Assembly: GCA_002374055.1 (NCBI GenBank)
Contig: DFLA01000026.1
Location: 1 to 28,027 of the forward strand
Source of the DNA: Caryophanales bacterium UBA3631
GTDB taxonomy: Bacteria; Bacillota_I; Bacilli_A; RF39; UBA660
DNA: 28,027 nt
Reading direction: 5' to 3'
Position numbers and translations under genes: made by a program. Positions within the stretch are counted from its first letter, which is position 1. Each line of letters begins with the position of its first letter. Positions 14,638-22,814 of this stretch are shown in pieces. Below the pieces are notes generated by a model that ran no database searches, had not been told where the DNA came from, and saw only the letters and a program-made list of their open reading frames with translations.

Positions 14638-16614
14638 ATGAATAAAAAAACAGTTAAGAAGGGTATGTTGCCATATTTATTTTTGTTGTTTGTAATATTA
14701 GGTGTTGTTTATTTTCTAAATATTGCGAATAAAAAGGTTAATGTTATTACTTATGATGAGTTTGTTGGATTTGCAAAGGAGAATGTTTTAAAGGATGTTG
14801 TTATTACTCCAAATTCTCGTGCAGGTTTATATAATATCGAAGGTACAACAAGTAATTATTCAGATAATGAGTATTTTTCGTTAAAGATGCCTCTTACTGA
14901 TGAGGTTATATCTGATATAATGGATTTGCAAAAGGATCATACTTTTTCTATTGATGCTGATGCTGATCCAGAATCAAGTACAATTTTACTTATTATAGTT
15001 AATGTTCTTCCAATGGTTATTATTATTGGTGCTGCTTTTTATTTTATAACAAGGCAAATGGGAACTGCTAATAAATCTATGGATTTTGGAAGAAGTAGAG
15101 CTCGTTTAAGTGAAAATCATAATAAGGTTACTTTTGATGATGTTGCTGGTTTAACTGAGGAGAAGGAAGAGGTAGCTGAATTAATTGATTTCTTGAAAAA
15201 TCCTAAAAAATTCCAAAAACTAGGTGCTAGAATACCTAAAGGTGTTTTGTTGGTTGGTCCTCCAGGTACTGGTAAGACTTTGTTAGCGCGTGCTGTTGCT
15301 GGTGAGGCTAATGTTCCATTTTATTTTATAAGTGGTTCTGAGTTTGTTGAGTTATTTGTTGGTGTTGGAGCTAGTCGTGTTCGTGATATGTTTAAGCAAG
15401 CTAAGCAAAGTGCTCCATGTTTGATTTTTATTGATGAAATAGATGCTGTTGGTCGTCAAAGAGGTGCAGGTTTAGGTGGAGGTCACGATGAACGTGAACA
15501 AACATTAAATCAATTACTTACTGAGATGGATGGTTTTGGTGCTAATGAGGGTATCATAATTATTGCTGCTACTAATAGACCTGATGTTTTGGATCCTGCA
15601 TTACTTAGACCAGGAAGATTTGATAGACAAGTTCAAGTTAATTTACCTGATTGTAAGGGTCGTAAAGAAATTTTAGCAGTTCATGCTAGAAATAAGATAT
15701 TTGCTAAGAATGTAAAATTAGAGAATATTGCTGAGAGAACTGTTGGTTTTAGCGGTGCAGATTTGGAGAATTTACTTAATGAGGCTGCATTGTTAGCTGT
15801 TCGTCGTGATAAAAATAGTATTACTATGTCTGAAATTGATGAGGCTCATGATAGAGTTTTAATGGGTCCTGCTAAAACTAGTAAGAAGTATACTGAAAAT
15901 GATAAGAAATTGGTTGCATATCACGAGGCAGGTCATGCTGTTTTGGGTATTAAATTGGATGGAGCTAATGATGTTCAAAAAATTACTATTATTCCTCGTG
16001 GATTTGCTGGTGGTTATACAATGATGCTTCCAAAAGAAGAAAGGTTTACTGCTACTAAGAAGGAATTATTAGAGCGTATCACTGGTCTTCTTGGTGGACG
16101 TGTTGCTGAGGAAATGATTTTTAATGAGGTAACAACTGGTGCTCATAATGATTTTGAACAAGCTACAAAGATTGCTCGTGCTATGGTAACTGAGTATGGT
16201 ATGAGTAGTTTAGGACCTGTTCAATTGGAGCAACAAGAGGGAAGTGTCTTCTTAGGAAGAGATTATAATAAGTCTCGTAATTTCTCTAGTCAAGTTGCTT
16301 TTGAAATTGACCAAGAAATGCGTAAGATTATGGATGATTGTTATAAAGATGCTCAAAAGATTTTAAAAGATAATAGAGATTTATTAGATTTGATTGCTAA
16401 TACATTATTAGAAAAGGAAACTATAACTAAGGAAGAAATTGATCATTTGGTTCTTTATGGAAAGTTACCAGAAGATGGTGAAGAGGAAGAAGCGAAGGAT
16501 TTGAATCTTGAAGATTTAAGTGTTAATGAGTTAAAAGAGTTAGCAAAGAATAAAGGTATTAAAGGTTATAGTAAAATGACTAAGGAAGAATTAATCAATG
16601 AATTACAAGATTAA
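14638..16614 (+). CDS. ftsH: ATP-dependent membrane zinc metalloprotease FtsH with a Rho_N/SAP-like tail
   Basis: A membrane-anchored hexameric AAA+ protease that degrades misassembled membrane proteins and regulators. Membrane segments are at about residues 10-29 and 115-137 with an extracytoplasmic domain between. The AAA+ module has Walker A GPPGTGKT (207-214), Walker [10 protein letters not shown] and the second region of homology [18 protein letters not shown]. The zinc site is HEAGH (429-433), followed by the M41 peptidase domain. The acidic linker [11 protein letters not shown] leads into a final segment of about 34 residues, [30 protein letters not shown], which resembles the helix-extended-loop-helix of Rho N-terminal/SAP domains and is not a usual part of FtsH. 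658 residues. Codon use is less T-biased than in neighbours, as expected for a well-expressed gene. Confidence 0.97.
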   Translation: MNKKTVKKGMLPYLFLLFVILGVVYFLNIANKKVNVITYDEFVGFAKENVLKDVVITPNSRAGLYNIEGTTSNYSDNEYFSLKMPLTDEVISDIMDLQKDHTFSIDADADPESSTILLIIVNVLPMVIIIGAAFYFITRQMGTANKSMDFGRSRARLSENHNKVTFDDVAGLTEEKEEVAELIDFLKNPKKFQKLGARIPKGVLLVGPPGTGKTLLARAVAGEANVPFYFISGSEFVELFVGVGASRVRDMFKQAKQSAPCLIFIDEIDAVGRQRGAGLGGGHDEREQTLNQLLTEMDGFGANEGIIIIAATNRPDVLDPALLRPGRFDRQVQVNLPDCKGRKEILAVHARNKIFAKNVKLENIAERTVGFSGADLENLLNEAALLAVRRDKNSITMSEIDEAHDRVLMGPAKTSKKYTENDKKLVAYHEAGHAVLGIKLDGANDVQKITIIPRGFAGGYTMMLPKEERFTATKKELLERITGLLGGRVAEEMIFNEVTTGAHNDFEQATKIARAMVTEYGMSSLGPVQLEQQEGSVFLGRDYNKSRNFSSQVAFEIDQEMRKIMDDCYKDAQKILKDNRDLLDLIANTLLEKETITKEEIDHLVLYGKLPEDGEEEEAKDLNLEDLSVNELKELAKNKGIKGYSKMTKEELINELQD

Positions 16615-16625
16615 TTCTTTTTTTT
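16586..16625 (+). terminator. Intrinsic terminator of ftsH spanning its stop codon
   Basis: Perfect 11-bp stem (16586-16596 with 16609-16619), 12-nt loop, eight-T run (16618-16625). The TAA stop (16612-16614) lies within the right arm, so the last ten codons are also terminator. Confidence 0.85.
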
Positions 16626-16634
16626 GTATTTTAA

Positions 16635-16658
16635 AACCCCTAGAAAGTTCTAAGGGTT
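16635..16658 (-). terminator. Possible terminator of the minus-strand six-TM gene
   Basis: Interrupted hairpin AACCC/GGGTT (16635-16639 with 16654-16658) with inner TAGA/TCTA. On the minus strand it is followed by a short T-run (TTTT). It overlaps the stop codon of the minus-strand gene. Weaker than the others. Confidence 0.45.
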
Positions 16659-17232
16659 ATTTAATTTTTGATTCTGTGTAAATTTTAAGTTTTATTATTC
16701 CAAAGTTAAGTAATACTTCAAATATGTAAGTGCCAAGAGCAAATAGTATTACTAGCATGATATTTGAGTCGTTTGGAATGATTTGATATACGTATGACCC
16801 AATTATTTGATGTCTTATAAAATCAAACAATAGGTAGCACATAATTAGTGAAGGTGCTATGCATGAAGTACAAAGTATATTTTTATTTGTTTTTAATTTT
16901 GTTGTAAATAGATAGATTGTAAAGAAAACAAGTGGATTTACTGCATGTAATAACATAAAGCCATCATCAAAACTAAAATTATTATATAGATTGAATGCTG
17001 TTAAGAAGGTTGTAATTAAATATACTGTCATAATGAATGAAACTGTTATCTGATATGCAATTATTGGTACATTTTTGTTTTTATGTAGAAGTATTCCATC
17101 TATTATTAGAATTATACCTGCTAATGTATTTGATATTGCAGTTCCTTCTATTAGCCATTGTGGAATTTTATAGTATGAGTATGCGACTGATACTAAAAAT
17201 AATATTCCGATTATGATTTTTGCTTTTTTCAT
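16657..17232 (-). CDS. Six-TM membrane protein, possibly Pr6Pr / FAR-17a-AIG1-like
   Basis: A 191-residue, very hydrophobic protein with six predicted membrane helices of even size. An internal MLLHAVNPLVFF (histidine at the start of a helix, then Asn-Pro) and a second histidine in DFIRHQIIG are reminiscent of Pr6Pr and FAR-17a/AIG1-like proteins, where conserved polar residues in membrane helices are thought catalytic. I cannot confirm this without a profile search. On the minus strand the ATG at 17232 has the ribosome site AAGGCGGTG and a near-consensus promoter. It sits alone, divergent from parA and convergent with ftsH. It is the second of two minus-strand genes and has no evident link with its neighbours. 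Confidence 0.75.
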   Translation of the reverse strand: MKKAKIIIGILFLVSVAYSYYKIPQWLIEGTAISNTLAGIILIIDGILLHKNKNVPIIAYQITVSFIMTVYLITTFLTAFNLYNNFSFDDGFMLLHAVNPLVFFTIYLFTTKLKTNKNILCTSCIAPSLIMCYLLFDFIRHQIIGSYVYQIIPNDSNIMLVILFALGTYIFEVLLNFGIIKLKIYTESKIK

Positions 17233-17254
17233 TTATTCACCGCCTTATGTCATA

Positions 17255-17283
17255 ATTATATTATATCGTTCTTAAAATATCAA
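17255..17283 (-). promoter_or_regulatory. SigmaA promoter of the six-TM gene
   Basis: Minus-strand TTGATA (17278-17283), 17-bp spacer, TATAAT (17255-17260): the same hexamers and spacing as the rsmA and tilS promoters. Confidence 0.8.
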
Positions 17284-17301
17284 TACTTTGTTTTATGATT
17301 T

Positions 17302-17323
17302 ATATATACATATATGTATATAT
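17302..17323. repeat. 22-bp perfect palindrome in the divergent six-TM/parA region
   Basis: Alternating purine-pyrimidine palindrome, ATATATACATA followed by its reverse complement. It lies about 20 bp upstream of the minus-strand promoter and about 120 bp upstream of the parA promoter. The remaining intergenic bases 17324-17439 are A/T-rich without any other structure I can see. Confidence 0.6.
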
Positions 17324-17439
17324 TTATGGTAATATTTTCGATAGATAATTATTATTTTTTAATGTGTATTATATATGTAAAGTGCTTAATATTTTTATTA
17401 GTTACTTTTTTTTATTTTTTGCTTTTATTTAATGGTAAA

Positions 17440-17467
17440 TTGTTACAAAGTATGATAAAATTATAAA
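17440..17467 (+). promoter_or_regulatory. Candidate promoter of the parA operon
   Basis: TTGTTA (17440-17445), 16-bp spacer, TATAAA (17462-17467). Expected start near 17474, downstream of an in-frame ATG at 17467, which supports ATG 17494 as the parA start. Confidence 0.5.
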
Positions 17468-17493
17468 TGAGTTATATAGAAGATGGTGATATA

Positions 17494-18279
17494 ATGGGTA
17501 AGATAATTGCCTTAGTTAATCAAAAAGGTGGAGTTGGAAAGACTACATCTAGTATAAATTTAGCTGCATCTTTGGGTGCACTTGGTAAAAAAACTTTATT
17601 AGTTGATTTAGATCCTCAAGGAAATGCTAGTACTGGTATTGGTATTGATAAGGGTGAAATTGGTAAGAGTGTTTATGATTTATTGATTGATCAAGCTACT
17701 TTGAATGAAGCGATTGTTAAAACTAAATTTAAGAATTTATGTGTTATTCCTGCAACTATTAATTTGGCTGGTGCCGATATTGAATTAATTGAAAAAAGTA
17801 AGTTAGATCCTAATTTTTCTAAGAATACTCAATTAAAAAAATATTTAGATGTTGCTAGTGAGATGTTTGATTATATTATTCTTGATTGTCCACCAAGTTT
17901 AGGTATTTTAACAACTAATGCTTTGACTGCTGCTAATAGTGTTATTATTCCTGTTCAATGTGAGTTTTTTGCTCTTGAGGGAATTATGCAGTTATTAAAT
18001 ACTATTATGTTAGCTCAAAAGAGTTTAAATCCTAATCTTGATATTGAAGGTGTACTTTTAACTATGCTTGATAATAGAACTAATTTAGGTTTGGAAGTAG
18101 TTGAGGAGATTAAGAGCTATTTTAAAGAGAGAGTTTATGATACTATAATTCCTAGGTTGGTTAGGCTTTCTGAGGCTCCAAGTCATGGTAAACCAATTAT
18201 TGCTTATGATCCTCATAGTAGAGGAACTGAGGCATATTTAAATTTGGCTAAAGAGGTGATAGATAGAAATGGAAACTAA
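17494..18279 (+). CDS. parA: Chromosome-partitioning ATPase ParA (Soj)
   Basis: A Walker-type ATPase that binds DNA non-specifically as an ATP dimer and moves ParB-parS complexes; Soj also tunes DnaA. The deviant Walker A KGGVGKTTSS (from residue 11) has the signature lysine. Walker B-type ILDCPPSLGILT and PVQCEFFALEG follow, all as in Soj. 261 residues from ATG 17494, giving the canonical MGKIIALVNQKGG start, with a GATGGTGA ribosome site. parB starts inside the last codons (overlap 11 bases), so the pair is translationally coupled. No rsmG (gidB) precedes it, unlike in B. subtilis. Confidence 0.97.
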   Translation: MGKIIALVNQKGGVGKTTSSINLAASLGALGKKTLLVDLDPQGNASTGIGIDKGEIGKSVYDLLIDQATLNEAIVKTKFKNLCVIPATINLAGADIELIEKSKLDPNFSKNTQLKKYLDVASEMFDYIILDCPPSLGILTTNALTAANSVIIPVQCEFFALEGIMQLLNTIMLAQKSLNPNLDIEGVLLTMLDNRTNLGLEVVEEIKSYFKERVYDTIIPRLVRLSEAPSHGKPIIAYDPHSRGTEAYLNLAKEVIDRNGN

Positions 18280-19147
18280 AAAAAGAGCATTAGGTAGAGG
18301 TTTAGAGGATTTGTTTAATAGTGAAAATTTAGATTTTGAAAGTGTTGAACAAAAAATTTATGAGAGTGCTAGTAATGAAGAAATTGTTGAGTTAAGTCTT
18401 AATGATTTGAGACCTAATCCATATCAACCAAGAAAAGTTTTTGACGATGATGCTTTGAATGAACTTGCTGATTCCATCCGTGAACATGGCGTTTTTCAAC
18501 CTATTATCGTTAAGAAGAGTATAAAAGGTTATGATATTATTGCTGGTGAGCGTCGTTTTAGAGCGAGTAAGCTTGCTGGTTTAGATAAGATTCCTGCTAT
18601 CATTCGTGATTTTACTGATGAACAGATGATGGAAATTGCACTTTTGGAGAATCTTCAACGTGAAAATTTAAATGTTATTGAAGAGGCAATGGCTTATAAG
18701 AGTATGATTGAACATTTGAATTTAACTCAAGATGATTTGGCTCATCGTGTTGGTAAAAGTCGTAGCCATATTACTAATATTTTGGGTTTATTGAGATTAC
18801 CTGGTGAGGTACAACAAATGGTTAGTGACGGTCGTATTACAATGGGACATGCGAGGGCTTTAAGTAAACTTGATTCTCGTGAAGAAGTTATCAATTTAGC
18901 TAATCGAATTGTTAATGAGGATTTAATAGTTCGTGATATTGAAAGTATTACTAGTGGTACTGATGTTGCTAAGAAAGTTAAAATTAATAGGGTTAAACCT
19001 GAGAGTAAGTATAAATATGTTGAAGATTTATTGCGTGATAAGTTTGATACTAAGGTTGCTGTAAAGGGTAAAAAAATTGAGATTTCTTATAATAGTTCTG
19101 CTGATTTAAACAGAATATTAGAAATATTAGATATTAAGGATATATAG
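18269..19147 (+). CDS. parB: Chromosome-partitioning protein ParB (Spo0J family)
   Basis: A CTP-dependent DNA clamp that loads at parS sites, spreads, and recruits SMC. The N-terminal peptide METKKRALGRGLEDLF is the ParA-contact region. The CTP-binding ParB core has NPYQPRKVFDD and GERRFRA (93-99). A helix-turn-helix centre (about 130-185: LTQDDLAHRVGKSRSHITN) reads parS, and the C-terminal 50 residues form the dimer domain. 292 residues. Linked directly to parA by overlap and followed two bases later by mscS. The HTH resembles Spo0J more than Noc, and pairing with parA supports Spo0J. I did not spot a parS-like palindrome in this window. Confidence 0.96.
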   Translation: METKKRALGRGLEDLFNSENLDFESVEQKIYESASNEEIVELSLNDLRPNPYQPRKVFDDDALNELADSIREHGVFQPIIVKKSIKGYDIIAGERRFRASKLAGLDKIPAIIRDFTDEQMMEIALLENLQRENLNVIEEAMAYKSMIEHLNLTQDDLAHRVGKSRSHITNILGLLRLPGEVQQMVSDGRITMGHARALSKLDSREEVINLANRIVNEDLIVRDIESITSGTDVAKKVKINRVKPESKYKYVEDLLRDKFDTKVAVKGKKIEISYNSSADLNRILEILDIKDI

Positions 19148-19149
19148 AT

Positions 19150-19950
19150 ATGAATGATTTTTTAGATAAAGTATTGGTTAAGGAAATTGTTGGTCCTATT
19201 TTAATAGTTTTAGTTTCGATTGTTGTTTATCTTATTATAAAGAATGTAATAGATCGAGTATTTACTATAAAGAATAGGTATTTGGATAAAAGGAAGACAA
19301 AGACAATTAATGGTTTGATTAATAACTTGATTAAGTATTTTATTGTTATTATTGATACTGTTATGATTTTGGATATATTTGGTATTGATACAAAGACTTT
19401 AATTGCTTCTTTGGGTGTTGTTGGACTTGTTGCTGGTTTGGCTGTTCAAGATACTTTGAAGGATTTTGTTGCAGGAATGAGTATTATTTTGGAAAATCAA
19501 TATCGTATTGGCGATACTATCACTATTAAGGGGTTTAGGGGTGAAGTAATTGCACTTGGAATTAAATCTACTAAGATACGATCTTATACTGGTGAAGTTA
19601 TGATTATTGCTAATCATTTGATTGAAGAGGTTATTAATCATAGTATTGATAAATCAGTTGCTGTTATTGATGTTCCTGTTTCTTATAATACTGATATTGA
19701 TTTTTTAGAAGGTGTTCTTACTAATCTTTTTTCTGATTTAAATAAAAAAATCAGTGGTATTAAAGGTGATATAAAGTTGTTAGGAATACAGAGTTATGAT
19801 GATAGTTCTTTGGTTTTTAGAATTGTTTGTGATACAAATCCTATGGAGCATTTTCAGGTTGAGAGGGAATTACGTAAATATTTAAAGAAATGTTTTGATG
19901 AAAATAATATTGAAATTCCTTTTCCACAGGTGGTGATTCACAATGGATAA
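19150..19950 (+). CDS. mscS: MscS-family small-conductance mechanosensitive channel
   Basis: Releases ions and small solutes when membrane tension rises. Three membrane helices (about residues 13-33, 57-77, 82-105) end with the pore-lining TM3, GVVGLVAGLAVQDTLKDFVAG, matching the Gly/Ala-packed pattern of MscS. The beta domain follows with NQYRIGDTITI and GFRGEV; the C-terminal alpha/beta vestibule runs to the end. 266 residues, typical of the short form. It starts two bases after parB and its end overlaps the DUF951 gene by eight bases, so it is inside the par operon. Similar parB-mscS-DUF951-ychF neighbourhoods occur in Firmicutes as I recall. Confidence 0.93.
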   Translation: MNDFLDKVLVKEIVGPILIVLVSIVVYLIIKNVIDRVFTIKNRYLDKRKTKTINGLINNLIKYFIVIIDTVMILDIFGIDTKTLIASLGVVGLVAGLAVQDTLKDFVAGMSIILENQYRIGDTITIKGFRGEVIALGIKSTKIRSYTGEVMIIANHLIEEVINHSIDKSVAVIDVPVSYNTDIDFLEGVLTNLFSDLNKKISGIKGDIKLLGIQSYDDSSLVFRIVCDTNPMEHFQVERELRKYLKKCFDENNIEIPFPQVVIHNG

Positions 19951-20128
19951 GAATTATAAATTAGGTAGTATTGTTGTTATGAAAAAAAATCATGCTTGTG
20001 GCTCTAATGAGTGGGAAATTGTAAGGTTAGGTGCTGATATAAAGATTAAGTGTTTAGCTTGCTCTAGAGTAGTTATGCTTCCACGTATTGAGTTTAATAA
20101 GAAGTTAAAAAAAGTTGTTGTTTTTTAG
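19943..20128 (+). CDS. DUF951 family small protein (YyzM-like)
   Basis: A 61-residue cytoplasmic protein of unknown function. The family pattern is clear: GSIVVMKKNHACGSNEWEI, then RLGADIKIKCLACSRVVM and LPRIEF. The three cysteines (CG, then CLAC) suggest a metal or redox site, but this is inference. The start ATG 19943 has GGTGGTGAT (19929-19937) and overlaps mscS by eight bases. In B. subtilis and many Firmicutes this gene neighbours ychF; here a transporter gene stands between the two. Confidence 0.92.
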   Translation: MDKNYKLGSIVVMKKNHACGSNEWEIVRLGADIKIKCLACSRVVMLPRIEFNKKLKKVVVF

Positions 20129-20136
20129 GAGGGTTT

Positions 20137-21636
20137 ATGAAAAAAAAGAAGAAGAAAATTTTTCAGGGGGCTCTTTCAACTATTTTAATACTTTGTGTTA
20201 TCGTAATGGTTTTATCTTTCGTTTTGTCTTTGTTTGGATTTGAAAGTTATAAAACGTACATATCTAGTGGCAGATTGGAATCTTCTTTAGTTACTGTTAA
20301 TAATATTTTTTCTGTTAATGGATTCAAGTATTTGTTTAATAATTTTGTAACTAATTTTAAATTATTTGAACCTTTGGTTTTATTAATTATTTCTATGATT
20401 GGTATAAGTATTGCTGATACCAGTGGAATGTTGGATTCTTTATTTTTACCTTTTTCTAAGGTTAAGGGTTCTTTTATAACTTTTTTAGTTGTCTTGTTAG
20501 GAATGTGTGTTACATTTTTAGGTAATTATAGTTATGTAATGTTATTTCCGTTGATTAGTTTGTTATATAAAAAAATTGGCAGAAATCCTATTCTTGGAAT
20601 TTTAACTGTTTTTTTAGGAATTACTCTTGGCTATGGAACTGGTATAATGTTTAATTATGATTCTTATATTTTAGGTGGATTAACTGAGGCTGCTGCAAGA
20701 GTAGAGGTTGATACTGATTATTTATTTAGTTTGGTTTCTACTGAGTTTATAATGGTAATTAGTACTTTTATTGTTAGTATTATTTTGTCTAATTTAATTG
20801 AGAAGAGAATTGTTCCTCGTTTTAAGAGGCATGAGGCGATAAGTAGTAATAATAAATTTAGTTATCCTACTTTTGTTTTATTTATTATTCTTATGGTATT
20901 AATAGTCTATATGATTATTCCTGGATTACCTGGTTCAGGGTTGTTACTTGATAATAATTCCGAAAGATATATTGATAAATTATTTGGTTCTAATAGTCCA
21001 TTTTCTAATGGTATGATATGTATTTTTTCTATGATTTTAGGTTTATGTGGTATTTTTTATGGCTATCTTCATGGAATAAAGTTTGATGATACATATATTA
21101 AAGGTATAAGTAAATCGTTTGATAGATTGGGATATTTATTTGTATTAATGTTTTTTATAGCTCAATTAGAAGGTTTGGTTGATTGGACTAATATCGGAGT
21201 TGTTATTGGCGCTCGTATGATTGAGCTTATTAGTAATTTACAGTTGTCTGGAATATTTTTAATTGTTATTTTCTTTATAGTTATAGTTTTAATGAGTATT
21301 TTTATTCCATCTTCTATTGGAAAATGGTCAATTGCTTCACCTGTTGTGGTACCTTTATTTATGAGGTCTAATATTACTCCAGATTTTACTCAATTTGTTT
21401 TTCAGATTGCTGATAGTATTGGTAAGGGTTTGACTCCTGTTTTTGCATATTTTATTATAATGATTGGTTTTATGGAAAAATATGTTAGTGATAGTGATGA
21501 CTCTGTTACCATTATTGGAACTATGCGTATGATTTTACCAATTGTTTTGATTATAGGTCTTTTATGGATAAGTATAATAGCGTTATGGTATATTTCTGGA
21601 ATGCCTATAGGAATTAATGGTTTTTCTACTTTATAG
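20137..21636 (+). CDS. AbgT-family-like transporter, about 12 TM
   Basis: A 499-residue integral membrane protein with a lysine-rich cytoplasmic N-terminus (MKKKKKKIF). Matches to the AbgT (p-aminobenzoyl-glutamate transporter) pattern include PLVLLIISMIGISIADTSGML, a helix pair around GRNPILGILTVFLGITLGYG, DSYILGGLTEAAA, and the C-terminal hairpin region ASPVVVPLFM with QIADSIGKGLTPVFAYF. Family members are reported to import p-aminobenzoyl-glutamate or export sulfonamide-like folate-pathway metabolites; which applies here is unknown. A strong AGGAGGG ribosome site lies eight bases after the DUF951 gene, so it is the last gene of the par operon. Related ion-transporter superfamily members (YfcC-like) are the main alternative. 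Confidence 0.75.
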   Translation: MKKKKKKIFQGALSTILILCVIVMVLSFVLSLFGFESYKTYISSGRLESSLVTVNNIFSVNGFKYLFNNFVTNFKLFEPLVLLIISMIGISIADTSGMLDSLFLPFSKVKGSFITFLVVLLGMCVTFLGNYSYVMLFPLISLLYKKIGRNPILGILTVFLGITLGYGTGIMFNYDSYILGGLTEAAARVEVDTDYLFSLVSTEFIMVISTFIVSIILSNLIEKRIVPRFKRHEAISSNNKFSYPTFVLFIILMVLIVYMIIPGLPGSGLLLDNNSERYIDKLFGSNSPFSNGMICIFSMILGLCGIFYGYLHGIKFDDTYIKGISKSFDRLGYLFVLMFFIAQLEGLVDWTNIGVVIGARMIELISNLQLSGIFLIVIFFIVIVLMSIFIPSSIGKWSIASPVVVPLFMRSNITPDFTQFVFQIADSIGKGLTPVFAYFIIMIGFMEKYVSDSDDSVTIIGTMRMILPIVLIIGLLWISIIALWYISGMPIGINGFSTL

Positions 21637-21637
21637 T

Positions 21638-21666
21638 TTGAATTATTTTTGTATTTAATGTATAAT
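21638..21666 (+). promoter_or_regulatory. SigmaA promoter of ychF
   Basis: TTGAAT (21638-21643), 17-bp spacer, TATAAT (21661-21666). The leader contains a small hairpin AATGG/CCATT (21674-21678 with 21684-21688) just upstream of the ribosome site. Confidence 0.75.
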
Positions 21667-21707
21667 GGGTATCAATGGGATATCCATTTTTATATAGAGG
21701 TGATTTT

Positions 21708-22805
21708 ATGAGTTTAACTGCAGGTATTGTTGGTTTACCTAATGTAGGTAAGTCTACTTTATTTAATGCGATTACTAAAAAAAATATTTTGGCAGCAAAT
21801 TATCCTTTTGCAACTATTGATCCTAATGTTGGTGTTGTTGTTGTCCCTGATTCTAGATTGGATTTTTTGAATAATTTATATAAGCCTAGTAGTTTGGTCC
21901 CAACGACTTTTGAGTTTACTGATATAGCTGGTTTGGTTAAAGGTGCTTCTAATGGTGAAGGATTGGGTAATAAGTTTTTGTCTCATATTCGTGAGGTTGA
22001 TGCTATTGTTGAGGTTGTTAGGTGTTTTGATGACCCAAATATTATTCATGTTGAGAATAATGTAGATCCTATTCGTGATATTGAGATTATTAATGTTGAA
22101 CTTATTTTGTCTGATTTGGAGATTATTACTAATAGAATTAATAAGATTGGTAAGAAGGCTAGTATGTCTAAGGATAAGGAAATTAAGAAGGAAGCAGAAT
22201 TATTAGAAAGAATTAAGGATGCTTTGGAAAAAAATATTTCAATTAGAAATTTGTCTTTTGAAGATGATGAGTGGGATATGATTAAGCATTTTAATTTGAT
22301 TACTGCTAAACCTATAATATATATGGCTAATGTTAGTGAGGATGATGTTATTAGTGGTAATTCTTATGTTGAAAGTGTTAAGGATTATGCTTTAAAGGAA
22401 GGTTCTCAGGTAGTTATGGTATGTGCTAGAATTGAATCTGAGTTATCTGAGTTATCTGATGATGAAAGAGTAGAGTTTTTGAATGACTTAGGAATTTGTG
22501 AAAGTGGTTTGGATAAGTTAATTAATGCTACTTATTCTTTACTTGGACTAGCTACTTATTTTACTGCTGGTGCTGATGAAGTACGTGCTTGGACTTTTAG
22601 AAAAGGTATGAAAGCTCCTGAGTGTGCTGGTATTATTCATACTGATTTTCAAAAAGGATTTATAAAGGCTGAGGTTATGAGTTATACTGATTTAGTTGCT
22701 TGTGGTGATGAGAAGAAAGTTAAAGAAAACGGTAAGATGCGTCTTGAGGGTAAAGAGTATATAATGCAAGATGGAGATATTTGTTATTTCAGATTTAATG
22801 TTTAG
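21708..22805 (+). CDS. ychF: Obg-like GTPase/ATPase YchF
   Basis: A conserved P-loop NTPase that prefers ATP, binds ribosomes and takes part in stress and translation quality responses. G1 GLPNVGKST (residues 9-17), switch region NYPFATIDPNVGVV, and DIAGLVKGASNGEGLGNKFL (G3 with the YchF-specific extension) are present. MANVSE stands at the altered G4 position that gives ATP preference. A coiled-coil insert covers about residues 125-190. The C-terminal TGS domain contains ADEVRAWTFRKGMKAPECAG. 365 residues. The start ATG 21708 has GAGGTGAT; open frame upstream is not coding. In B. subtilis ychF (yyaF) is followed by rpsF-ssb-rpsR; here two envelope genes intervene. Confidence 0.97.
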   Translation: MSLTAGIVGLPNVGKSTLFNAITKKNILAANYPFATIDPNVGVVVVPDSRLDFLNNLYKPSSLVPTTFEFTDIAGLVKGASNGEGLGNKFLSHIREVDAIVEVVRCFDDPNIIHVENNVDPIRDIEIINVELILSDLEIITNRINKIGKKASMSKDKEIKKEAELLERIKDALEKNISIRNLSFEDDEWDMIKHFNLITAKPIIYMANVSEDDVISGNSYVESVKDYALKEGSQVVMVCARIESELSELSDDERVEFLNDLGICESGLDKLINATYSLLGLATYFTAGADEVRAWTFRKGMKAPECAGIIHTDFQKGFIKAEVMSYTDLVACGDEKKVKENGKMRLEGKEYIMQDGDICYFRFNV

Positions 22806-22814
22806 GAGGTTTTT

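Noticed and set aside
17233..17493. Replication origin in the AT-rich gap before parA
   Set aside because: I see no DnaA-box cluster (TTATCCACA or its complement), no dnaA or dnaN nearby, and the strand skew does not change across the gap.
17467..17493. parA start at ATG 17467
   Set aside because: It lies before the predicted transcription start, has no ribosome site, and adds nine residues to the canonical Soj N-terminus.
21675..21707. ychF start at 21675
   Set aside because: The upstream frame covers the leader hairpin and ribosome site GAGGTGAT; YchF proteins start at the equivalent of ATG 21708.
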